A stretch of DNA of 64,000 nt from Marinilabiliales bacterium. GTDB taxonomy: Bacteria > Bacteroidota > Bacteroidia > Bacteroidales > ML635J-15. Position 1 is the stretch's first letter. Every line of letters begins with the position of its first letter. Positions 54,248-62,672 of the stretch are shown here, in pieces. The stretch lies in the NCBI GenBank assembly GCA_002869385.1, contig PKTB01000024.1, positions 248,001 through 312,000 of the forward strand, in the 5' to 3' direction. The translations under genes were made by a program, and so were the position numbers. The notes under the pieces were generated by a model. It did no database searches, was not told the DNA's origin, and was given only the letters and a program-made list of their open reading frames with translations.

Positions 54248-54322
54248 TTTAAATCGATTTTAATGTTGTGCAAAAGTAATAAAAACTATAATTTGAACAA
54301 AAGCCTAATAGTCAAAAAAAAA

Positions 54323-54344
54323 GCGACCGGATTACCAGTCGCTA
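54323..54344. terminator. Hairpin between pheT and the Usp gene
   Basis: AGCGAC (54323-54328) pairs with GTCGCT (54339-54344), extended by GG/CC inside. A run of A precedes it, giving a T-run on the minus strand suited to ending the leftward Usp gene. Confidence 0.7.
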
Positions 54345-54365
54345 TATTGTATATTTGACTAAATT

Positions 54366-55223
54366 TTATCCACCTGTTGTTCTCATTCCAAATGTAAAGA
54401 ATAAACCTTTAGGAGTTACACTCATTACGGGAATAGGAGAAGAATTCAGCATCTGATATGCATAAGAACCAAGTAAGAAATTAGCAATGCTCGTAGTCTG
54501 TTATGTCATGATTGCAATTAAATCAGCATCTATTGTTTTAGCATATTCGATTGTTGATTCGGTAATGTTATCGCCGACAAGAAGGCTAGATTGATATTTT
54601 ATTCCTTTCTCGTCAAAGTATTTTTTTACCTGAGTTGCATACATTCTAAGCTTATTGTGTATTCCATCATTTGTTGAAGATGTTACTTTGATAATATGAA
54701 CCTCTGAGTCAAAGGCTTTGGCAATTTTAGCTACCAATGGAACTTTTTCACGAGTTTCTTTTGTTATATCAAGCGGCATTACTATTTTTTCAACATTACC
54801 AATGTATTTTTCACTTGTAACTGTTATTACCGGTCTTTCTGTCTCCTGAACAATTCTGTATGCATTACTACCCATAATAAAGTCAGATATTCCTGATTCA
54901 CCATTGGTAGAACAAATAATCATTGAGTCATCAAATGCTTCTGCTTGATGCGCAATTTCTTCATGCGTTTTACCCGATTTAATAATATATGAAAAGTTAC
55001 AATCCTGATGAAGTTTCTTTTTATATTTACGCTTCATCTTTTCGAACTCATCCATTGCCTCGTTGTATTGATTTTCGAGTTCTATATGAAATTTGCCTGG
55101 ATTCTTTGCCTGGACAAAAACCATTTGAAGGTCTGAGTTAAATTTATTAGCATAAATAATAGCAAGTTCAAGTCCTTTGATTGATTCTGGTGAGAAGTCA
55201 ATTGGTACAATAATTCGTTTCAT
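54366..55223 (-). pseudogene. Tandem-domain universal stress protein, interrupted by in-frame TAA
   Basis: 285 codons with TAA at 54503-54501 (codon 241). First Usp domain: MKRIIVPIDFSPESIKGLELAIIYA through MIICSTNGESGISDFIMGSNAYRIVQETERPVITV, with a G-x-x-G-type nucleotide loop. Second domain from KIVMPLDITKETREKVPLVAKIAKAF to DADLIAIMT-stop-QTTSIANFLLGSYAYQMLNSSPIPVMSV in frame. In homologues the broken position in IMT-x-Q is Glu or Gln; GAA to TAA is a G to T change. Cytoplasmic, ligand unknown. Divergent from anmK across 85 bp. Confidence 0.9.
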
Positions 55224-55274
55224 ATCATTACATTTTTATTGTTCGCTAAATTACAAAAATTGTTTTAATTTAAC

Positions 55275-55282
55275 TATTTTTG
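55275..55282 (+). promoter_or_regulatory. Candidate -7 element for anmK (TATTTTTG)
   Basis: Exact TAnnTTTG match, 26 bp before the anmK ATG. A TTG lies at 55260-55262, slightly close for a -33 element. Confidence 0.45.
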
Positions 55283-55308
55283 ACATGATTAATTCTTAAA
55301 AAACTGAT

Positions 55309-56376
55309 ATGAAAGAACATATTAAATATACTGTTGCTGGATTGATGTCAGGAACTTCGGTCGATGGTCTTGATATTTGCATATCAGAATTTTGGAAACA
55401 AGATGATAGGTGGCAATATAAAATACTAATAGCATTTACTAAAGCATATCCTTTTGAATTAAAAGAAAAGCTTGTTAACGTTAGTAAAATGTCAGCAGAA
55501 GAGGTTATTGTTATTGAACAAGAGTTTTCAAAATTTATTTCAGAAAATATTAATAGTATATTGCATGAATATGGTCTTAAAATTGACTTTATTGCATCAC
55601 ATGGACATACGGTTTTTCATAACCCTAAACAGTTTTATACATACCAAATAGGAAATGGAGAACAAATTGCAAAAACAACTGGCATTCCTGTTGTTTGTGA
55701 TTTTAGACGGGGAGATGTTGCGTTAGGAGGTCAGGGAGCTCCATTGGTGCCAATTGGTGATTTACATCTTTTTAGTAAATATAAAGCTTGTTTAAATTTA
55801 GGTGGGTTTTCTAATATTTCATATCAATCAAATACAGGAAAAAGAATAGCATATGATATTTCGCCATTAAATATTTTACTAAACAAATATTCTAGAATGA
55901 AGGGCGAAGAATATGATGAATTTGGTAAGATGGCCGAATCAGGTGAAATAATTCCTGACTTATTGAATCAGCTCAATAGTTTAAATTACTATAAATTATT
56001 ACCGCCTAAATCTTTAGCTATAGAATGGGTAAATCAGCAAGTTGTTCCTATATTAGAGAAATATGAAGACCTTAAGGTGGAAGACATTCTTTGTACCTTG
56101 ACAAATAATATGGCTGGTATAATTTCACAAAACCTTGATTCTCATTCAAATGTTCTTATTACAGGGGGAGGTGCTTATAATAAGTATTTAATATCTCTTA
56201 TTAGAAAGAGCACCACTTGTGAGTTAGTCATCCCTGATGAATTAACTATTGACTTTAAAGAAGCTCTGGTCTTTGCATTCCTAGGTGTTTTAAGGTGGTG
56301 TGATGAAATAAATATTTTAGCCTCTGTAACTGGTGCAAGTAGAAATTCTTCAGGTGGAATAGTATGTTTTCCATAG
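55309..56376 (+). CDS. anmK: Anhydro-N-acetylmuramic acid kinase AnmK
   Basis: 355 aa. Motifs: VAGLMSGTSVDGLDICISEF at the start, FIASHGHTVFHNP near residue 102, IPVVCDFRRGDVALGGQGAPLVPIGD near 128-153, LNLGGFSNISY near 163 and VLITGGGAYNKYLISLI near 282. It cleaves and phosphorylates 1,6-anhydroMurNAc to MurNAc-6-phosphate during cell-wall recycling. It is followed 91 bp downstream by a phosphotransferase-RapZ fusion gene, and a MurU-like nucleotidyltransferase lies at 29901, so the strain may have cell-wall sugar salvage at two positions. Intact. Confidence 0.95.
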   Translation: MKEHIKYTVAGLMSGTSVDGLDICISEFWKQDDRWQYKILIAFTKAYPFELKEKLVNVSKMSAEEVIVIEQEFSKFISENINSILHEYGLKIDFIASHGHTVFHNPKQFYTYQIGNGEQIAKTTGIPVVCDFRRGDVALGGQGAPLVPIGDLHLFSKYKACLNLGGFSNISYQSNTGKRIAYDISPLNILLNKYSRMKGEEYDEFGKMAESGEIIPDLLNQLNSLNYYKLLPPKSLAIEWVNQQVVPILEKYEDLKVEDILCTLTNNMAGIISQNLDSHSNVLITGGGAYNKYLISLIRKSTTCELVIPDELTIDFKEALVFAFLGVLRWCDEINILASVTGASRNSSGGIVCFP

Positions 56377-56467
56377 TTTCCTAACATTATAGGGTTGATA
56401 AGTTAGAATTGAACTATTAGCTTGCTTATACTATGTTTTATACTTTTATTGTATCAAAACATTGCTT

Positions 56468-57916
56468 ATGGTATTAAAACTATTTGAGCTTAATGAGTCC
56501 GGAAAAAAGATATTAGATTGCTATCAACTCTATACGGGTAGTCAGCCAATTAAGGTACAGAGACTCGTGCCTGCTGGGTCGGATCGACAATATTACAGGT
56601 TAGTTAATAAAGATGGAGATTCTCATATTGCTGTTTTATCTGATAATATTGAAGAGAATAAAGCATTTATTTACTTTACAGAATTATTTAGAGAATTAAA
56701 GTTCAATGTTCAGGAAATTTATTTTGTTTCTGACGATTCTCGTATTTATTTCTTGGAGGATTTAGGTGATTTGTCATTGTTTGATATTGTTCAGGAAGAC
56801 TTAAAGAAAGGGGCGTTGAGCCAAAAGACTGTAAGTCTTTATAAAAAAGCTATTGAAGAGCTTGTTAAAATGCAGATAAGTTCTGCAGCTTATGTTGATT
56901 GGTCTAAATGTTATCAAATTAAAGAATTTGACAGAGAATCAATACTATTTGATCTTAATTACTTTAAATACTATTTTTTAAAAGTCAGCGGTGTCCATTT
57001 CGACGAGAAGCTACTCCAGAATGACTTTAATAGTATATCAAATATATTAGAATCTTCAGGTAATAAATTTTTTATGTTTCGAGATTTTCAGTCAAGAAAT
57101 ATAATGATTAAGGATGGGACTCCATATTTTATCGATTATCAGGGGGGTAGGAAAGGAGGCATTCAATATGATCTTGCATCTTTGCTGTTTCAAGCTAAAG
57201 CACAGATTCCGGAATCTGTACGTGATGAATTATTAGATTATTATTTCAAACAGGTTGAGACTTATATTCCTGTTGATGATGATGAATTTCGAAACCAATA
57301 TTATTACTATGTTTTAATAAGGGTGTTGCAGACTTTAGGTGCATATGGTTTTAGAGGTTTGATTGAAAAGAAATCGCATTTTATGGAAAGTATCCCATTT
57401 GCGCTAAATAATCTTAGATATCTAAAACACCAGGCAAAAATAATACAACAATTTCCTGAATTATTTAAGGTTATATCTGACTTGTCTTCTTCTGATAAGT
57501 TTGATAAACTTGAATTTTCAGAGTTTACTGTAACAGTAAGTAGTTTTAGTTTTAAGAAAGGATATCCTGAAGATAAAACAGGAAATGGTGGTGGTTTTGT
57601 ATTTGATTGCCGGGGAATCCATAATCCTGGACGTTATGTTGAGTATAGAACAAAGACAGGAAGAGATAAGGAGGTAGTCAATTTTTTTAAAGAAAAAACA
57701 GAAATAGATAAGTTTCTGAATAATACAATAAAAACTGTTAAACCTACAATTGATAATTATATTGAAAGAGGCTTTAGTTCCTTAAATATTAGTTATGGTT
57801 GTACCGGAGGTCAACATAGAAGTGTTTATTGTGCTGAGAATCTTGCATATTACTTGAGAAAGCAATATAAATTTCAAGTAAGATTGATTCATAGAGAACT
57901 GGGAATTAGCGAATAA
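56468..57916 (+). CDS. APH-type sugar kinase fused to a RapZ C-terminal domain
   Basis: 482 aa from ATG 56468; a TTG two codons earlier is less likely. Residues 1-335 are an aminoglycoside-phosphotransferase-like kinase of the AmgK type: LVPAGSDRQYYRL, IYFLEDLGDLSLF, FMFRDFQSRNIMI with the catalytic Asp and Asn, and YFIDYQGGRKGGIQYDLASLL with the metal Asp. Residues 355-482 match the RapZ C-terminal domain: FDCRGIHNPGR near 379 and LNISYGCTGGQHRSVYCAENLA near 440. In Proteobacteria RapZ binds glucosamine-6-phosphate and controls GlmS synthesis. Here the sensor-like domain may regulate amino-sugar phosphorylation; that is inference. It sits after anmK. Confidence 0.85.
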   Translation: MVLKLFELNESGKKILDCYQLYTGSQPIKVQRLVPAGSDRQYYRLVNKDGDSHIAVLSDNIEENKAFIYFTELFRELKFNVQEIYFVSDDSRIYFLEDLGDLSLFDIVQEDLKKGALSQKTVSLYKKAIEELVKMQISSAAYVDWSKCYQIKEFDRESILFDLNYFKYYFLKVSGVHFDEKLLQNDFNSISNILESSGNKFFMFRDFQSRNIMIKDGTPYFIDYQGGRKGGIQYDLASLLFQAKAQIPESVRDELLDYYFKQVETYIPVDDDEFRNQYYYYVLIRVLQTLGAYGFRGLIEKKSHFMESIPFALNNLRYLKHQAKIIQQFPELFKVISDLSSSDKFDKLEFSEFTVTVSSFSFKKGYPEDKTGNGGGFVFDCRGIHNPGRYVEYRTKTGRDKEVVNFFKEKTEIDKFLNNTIKTVKPTIDNYIERGFSSLNISYGCTGGQHRSVYCAENLAYYLRKQYKFQVRLIHRELGISE

Positions 57917-57946
57917 TTATTATAAAAGAAATCTATAAAAACAAAA

Positions 57947-57970
57947 AAGGCTCTCAAATTGAGAACCTTT
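57947..57970. terminator. Bidirectional terminator between the RapZ-fusion gene and tRNA-Asp
   Basis: AAGGCTCTCA and TGAGAACCTT form a stem with one C-A mismatch and T-runs on both strands. It ends the rightward kinase gene and the leftward tRNA. Confidence 0.75.
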
Positions 57971-57973
57971 TTG

Positions 57974-58047
57974 CGGACTGGACGAGACTCGAACTCGCGA
58001 CCTCCGGCGTGACAGGCCGGCATTCTAACCAACTGAACTACCAATCC
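57974..58047 (-). tRNA. tRNA-Asp (GTC)
   Basis: Read leftward, the 74-nt sequence starts GGATTGGTAGTTCAGTTGGT, has anticodon loop CCTGTCACG (anticodon GTC) and T-loop GTTCGAGTC, and ends CCAGTCCG. The acceptor stem GGATTGG/CCAGTCC has one G-U pair. CCA is not encoded after the discriminator base. The arms fold normally. Confidence 0.95.
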
Positions 58048-58251
58048 TTTTCGTTAAAATCGAGTGCAAATATAAGACTGAATTTGATACGCTCCAAATC
58101 TTTTTTTAAATTTTTTACATATTTTGAATTAATTATTTATTATGAAATTGATTTTCAATGAGTTTGATTATAAAAAATAGATAAAAAAATGTCTAATAAT
58201 TAAAATGGATTAAAGTTCATTTATTACATTTGTTGACTAAAAAAGTTAGGT

Positions 58252-58839
58252 TTGAAATTGAAGCTAATTTGCATATTGATATTTGTAATGCTGAGTTATC
58301 AGTTAGTTTCCCAGATTTCTTTTGGTGTATCAATTAGTGGACTGGGTTACCATCCAACTCCTGATGCAAATTCTCATGTATATAAATGGAAGATTGATAA
58401 AAAGGGTAAGTTTATTGGTTTTACAGGACTTACATTCGCTGTATCTTACAGGTATAATGATTATATCGGGATTAAATTTGTACAAACATTAGTTTTTCAT
58501 GATTGTGCAGGTAGATTTGCTGGAGTTAGCCATATTGGAATTGATTTTCATGACGATATTATCTGTTGGGATTGGACAAAAAGTCATTTTAGTGCCTCAT
58601 TTGGACCTTTGTGGTATTATAGAAGGAATTGGTGTAAGAATCCTGAGTATGTCAATAATCCTGAATTTATGAAGCTAACAAAAAGCAGAATTTGGGAAAA
58701 TAAGTTTGTTTGGTATGGAGGTCAAATAGAATATGCGTATAAATTTAATACTACAGATGCTGCAACAATTAATCTTTTCCCCGGACATCCATATCTATAT
58801 AGTTTTAGTTTAGGGGTCAAAAGAACTATGGATAATTAA
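58252..58839 (+). CDS. Small outer-membrane barrel-like protein, 195 aa
   Basis: Starts at TTG (58252), because no ATG precedes the signal peptide LKLICILIFVMLSYQLVSQ. The mature sequence alternates aromatic residues in strands (FGVSISGLGYHPTPDANSHVYKW, FTGLTFAVSYRYNDYIGIKF, HFSASFGPLWYYRRNW, YSFSLGVKRT), as in small outer-membrane barrels. Two or three Cys occur (HDCAG, IICWDW, NWCKN). I recognise no named family. Either TTG is the real start or an original start was altered. It lies alone between tRNA-Asp (divergent) and mnmE, 47 bp before the latter. Confidence 0.6.
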   Translation: MKLKLICILIFVMLSYQLVSQISFGVSISGLGYHPTPDANSHVYKWKIDKKGKFIGFTGLTFAVSYRYNDYIGIKFVQTLVFHDCAGRFAGVSHIGIDFHDDIICWDWTKSHFSASFGPLWYYRRNWCKNPEYVNNPEFMKLTKSRIWENKFVWYGGQIEYAYKFNTTDAATINLFPGHPYLYSFSLGVKRTMDN

Positions 58840-58864
58840 GAGTTTCAAGCTGAAATAAAAAGCT

Positions 58865-58872
58865 TATTTTTG
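58865..58872 (+). promoter_or_regulatory. Candidate -7 element for mnmE (TATTTTTG)
   Basis: Exact TAnnTTTG match, 14 bp upstream of the mnmE ATG, giving a very short leader. Confidence 0.45.
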
Positions 58873-58886
58873 TAAAAAATTTTTGA

Positions 58887-60260
58887 ATGATTATCGAGAA
58901 AGAAAATATTTGTGCAATATCTTCGCCTGCAGGAGTAGGGGCTATATCTATTATTAGAATAAGTGGTGGAAACTCATTTGAGATTACATCAAAAATTGTT
59001 TCATCACAAGATAAGTTCATACAATTAGAGGCAAAAAAGATGCTTTTTACAAGTCTTGTGAAGCCAAATGGAGATATTCTTGACGAAGTTATAGTTGCAA
59101 AGTTTATCTCTCCAAATTCATATACCGGAGAAGATATGGTAGAAATATATTGCCATGGTTCTGAATATATTCAGAGGGAGATTATACACCTGTTAATCAG
59201 TAATGGAGCATCTGCAGCAAATGCTGGAGAATTTACCCAAAGAGCATTTATGAATGGAAAAATGGACCTTTCTCAATCAGAAGCGGTAGCTGACCTAATT
59301 TCTAGTAGTACAAGGGAAAGTCATAAGCTTGCAATGAATCAGATGAAAGGTAAAATATCTGATGAAATTAGTCTACTGAGTAACAAAATGCTTGAATTAA
59401 TTTCATTGCTTGAACTTGAACTTGATTTTGGAGAGGAAGATGTTGAATTTGCTGACAGATCAGATTTGTTAAAATTGTCTAATGAACTTAATACTAAAAT
59501 ATTAAAACTCATAGACAGCTTTATTTATGGAAATGCGATTAAAGAAGGAGTTCCTGTTTCAATTGTCGGTAAGCCAAATGCGGGAAAATCAACTTTGTTA
59601 AATGCCTTACTCGAAGATGATAGAGCAATAGTTTCATCTACTCCTGGAACAACTAGAGATACAATAGAAGAAATTCTTATTATTGATGGAATTAAATTTA
59701 GATTGATTGATACTGCAGGAATTCGTTCATCGGATGATGAAATTGAGCAAATGGGAGTAGAGCGAACAATGCAAAAGATTGAACACTCCAATATAGTTGT
59801 TTTATTGATTGATGCTACTGATCTCATAGAAAGTAATCTTGAATTTATTGAAGAGCTTACAAAGTCTATCGACGATGATAGTTTAGTAATTGTAGCAATA
59901 AATAAGACAGATATTACAGATATTAATGAATTGGATTATAATTTTCAAAACACTATTTTAATCTCAGCAAAAACGAAAATCAATATTGATAAGTTGTGTA
60001 ACATAATGAGTGCTCATGTTAAATCGTTAAAACAATCAGAATCAGATACTATTATTACAAATACTAGGCATGTAGAATTATTTTATAAGTCATCAGAAGC
60101 ATTACAAAGAGCCAATGATGCTTTAAAAAATGATATAAGTGGTGATTTTGTTGCGCAAGACCTACGGGAGGCAATGTATTTTCTTGGTGAGATTACAGGT
60201 CATATCAGTAATGAAGAGGTATTAGGATCTATTTTTGCAAAATTCTGTATTGGAAAGTAA
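58887..60260 (+). CDS. mnmE: tRNA modification GTPase MnmE
   Basis: 457 aa. N-terminal folate-binding domain: ICAISSPAGVGAISIIRISG, then YTGEDMVEIYCHGSEYIQREI and GEFTQRAFMNGKMDLSQSEAVADLI. GTPase domain: G1 GKPNAGKSTLLNALL near residue 227, G2 TPGTTRDTI, G3 IDTAGIR, G4 NKTD. The C-terminal FCIGK, which carries the catalytic Cys, is intact. With MnmG it makes the 5-carboxymethylaminomethyl group on U34 of several tRNAs. Usual QAEA is QSEA here (GCA to TCA is G to T). It converges with the hybrid kinase gene, 9 bp apart. Confidence 0.96.
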   Translation: MIIEKENICAISSPAGVGAISIIRISGGNSFEITSKIVSSQDKFIQLEAKKMLFTSLVKPNGDILDEVIVAKFISPNSYTGEDMVEIYCHGSEYIQREIIHLLISNGASAANAGEFTQRAFMNGKMDLSQSEAVADLISSSTRESHKLAMNQMKGKISDEISLLSNKMLELISLLELELDFGEEDVEFADRSDLLKLSNELNTKILKLIDSFIYGNAIKEGVPVSIVGKPNAGKSTLLNALLEDDRAIVSSTPGTTRDTIEEILIIDGIKFRLIDTAGIRSSDDEIEQMGVERTMQKIEHSNIVVLLIDATDLIESNLEFIEELTKSIDDDSLVIVAINKTDITDINELDYNFQNTILISAKTKINIDKLCNIMSAHVKSLKQSESDTIITNTRHVELFYKSSEALQRANDALKNDISGDFVAQDLREAMYFLGEITGHISNEEVLGSIFAKFCIGK

Positions 60261-60269
60261 GTTGCACAT

Positions 60270-62501
60270 CTATATATACTTACTCAATATTTCAATAACT
60301 TCACTTTCAACATAAGGCTTGGAGATATAATCATTACAACCCGATTCCAAGGTTTTTACTCTATCATCTGAAAATGCGTAAGCTGTTTGTGCAATAATAA
60401 TTACATCTCTATCAATAGATCTTATTTCACGAGAAGCATCATAACCGCTTATGTCCGGTAATTGCATGTCCATAAATATTATTCCGGGTTTATGCTCTTT
60501 ATACATTTTGATGGCATCAGAACCGGTATTAGCAATAATTATTTTATCACTTACACTGCTTAATATTAGTTGCAAGAATAGTGCAGACTCTTTATTATCT
60601 TCTGCAATAATAATACATTGGTCTGTTTTAAGTTTTCTTGTAGCTTTTCCTGTTTTATTTATAGACTTTGAATTGTTTACTTCTTTATTTGCCTGGATAG
60701 TGAAAAAGAAAGTAGAGCCTTTATATGGAGTGCTTTCTAACCATATTTTACCATTCAGCATTTCAGCAAAAGCTTTTTAGATTGACAAACCTAAACCAGC
60801 ACCTTCGTAATTTCTGGCATGTGATTCGCTACCTTGTCTGAACCTCTGAAAGATATATTCTTGTTGCTCTTCAGGAATTCCTTTCCCTGAATCTTTAACA
60901 AAAAACAGGAAGTCTTTATTTTGCTTTTTGTAACCGAATTTAATAGTTCCTGTTGAAGTGAATTTTACTGCATTTTTAATTAGATTCATTAAAATAGCAT
61001 AAAGCTTTTCTTTATCAGTAATAATAATAGATTTATCATCAGTTAAACCACATTCAAATATAAGTTCGATTCCTTTTAAATCTGTTTCAGGTTTAAAGAA
61101 GAGATGTAAATCGTTAATCATCTCATTAATATCAACTTTATCGTTAAATACAGGCATTTGTCCAGATTCGATTTTAGATATATCAATTATGTCATTAATA
61201 ATATTGAGCATTCTTTGACCGCTCTTTTCAATGAGTTTAATATATTCCTGCTGTTTGTCACCTGTAAGGTTTGGTCTTTTTAATAAACTTGCAAAACAAA
61301 TAATACCATTCATAGGTGTTCGAATTTCATGACTCATATTTGATAAGAATGCTGATTTAAGCCTGTCACTTTCTTCGGCTTTTTCCTTTGCCATAATAAG
61401 CTCTTCCTTTGCTTTCTTTTTTTCGGTAATGTCTCTTGTAACACCATGAATTCCAACAAGCTTATTGTTATCATCAAGATAAGGGGAAACAATAAGCTCT
61501 CCCCATTTAGTGCTGCCATCCTTACATAAGTACTCCATTTCAAGTGAACGTATGTGATTCTTTTTGGGATTTTGAATATAACTTTGTACCTCCATTTGCA
61601 GAATCTGCATTCCTGCCTGTGCACTTTCAGGAGTGAATCTCTCAATTATTTTTTGATTTAAATATTCTTCCTCTGTATAGCCTGTAAATTGTTGTATAGA
61701 TGGTGAGACAAACAAGCTATTACCCTCAAGATCCATCAACCAAACGACGTCTGTCATTTTATTTGCTATCCTTTTGTACTTATACTCACTTTCTTCAGTT
61801 TCTTTTTCTTTTTCAATTATATCAGCTATTTCCTTACGAAGCTTTTTATTCTTAGTTCTAATTATCAGTAAAAATATTGATGCAATAATAACCAATAAAA
61901 CTAAAGCTATAGATTTAGAAACTTCAAGAAATATAGATCTGTGCCATTTTTTTGCATTGAAGTCCATCCCATATACTGCTTTAGCCTGACCTGTTTCAGG
62001 GTCAATTATAGGTACATAAACGCTAATCCACGTTCCCCATCTGTCAGTAAACTGAGGAGATACAAGTGCTTCGGAATTCTCATATGCTCTTATACAATAT
62101 TGATCGGCTTCTGTGTATTCTTGTCCGGGTGGTGAACAATCTTCTGACTCATGAGGTTCATTGTCTGCAATAAAATAAATTTTGCCATCAATTTGAGTAT
62201 AAATGTAAGCAAATCTTGAATCTGTATTTACTGCAATAGCATCTGTTAGCTCTTTTTTTATGATTTTATACTCTTCTTTGGAAGTATCTGTAATTGCTAC
62301 ATCAAGACTATCTATTAAATTGCTTGGTAATACCGCTTCGATTGAACTTGCAATTTGTAGTATATCATTTTTTTTATCAGAATTAACATTGTCCCAAGTT
62401 AATTTGATGTGTATAACACCTAATACCAGAATTATAATAAATATAAGTAATTCAGGTAGAAGTCGTTTAAAATTTAATTTTGCAGAATCCCTTTCTAGCA
62501 T
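60270..62501 (-). pseudogene. Hybrid sensor histidine kinase with PAS and receiver domains, interrupted by in-frame TAA
   Basis: 743 codons with TAA at 60779-60777 (codon 575). Membrane helices lie near residues 13-33 and 193-213, with an extracytoplasmic Cache-like sensor between (GMDFNAKKWH). A PAS/PAC unit follows (MTDVVWLMDLEGNSLFVSPSIQQFTGYTEEEY...GIHGVTRDITE). HisKA has FLSNMSHEIRTPMNGIICFASLLK, and HATPase_c has LMNLIKNAVKFT, KDSGKGIPEEQQ and YEGAGLGLSI-stop-KAFAEMLNGKIW. A receiver domain ends it (GIIFMDMQLPDISGY with the Asp). Kinases read GLGLSISKA here, so TCA to TAA fits. Cys in GIICFA is usually Gly (GGT to TGT). Output partner unknown. Confidence 0.92.
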
Positions 62502-62672
62502 ATTATAAATCTCTATGATACAAATATAGTAAAATGTTGATGTTTACTATAATTTTATTTTATTTATTTTTAAATGGATTTTGCAATAAATGTTAACGAA
62601 TATCATGCATTTGTTTATAATAAAATTTTATGATACTATAGTAGAATAATTTTATTAGTAATTTTGTTAATT

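Noticed and set aside
273..62501. Stop-codon reassignment or general readthrough as the reason for in-frame stops
   Set aside because: All three stop codons occur internally, at positions expecting different residues (Gly, Ser, Glu), while the same three codons end normal genes in the window. No single tRNA or code change explains this.
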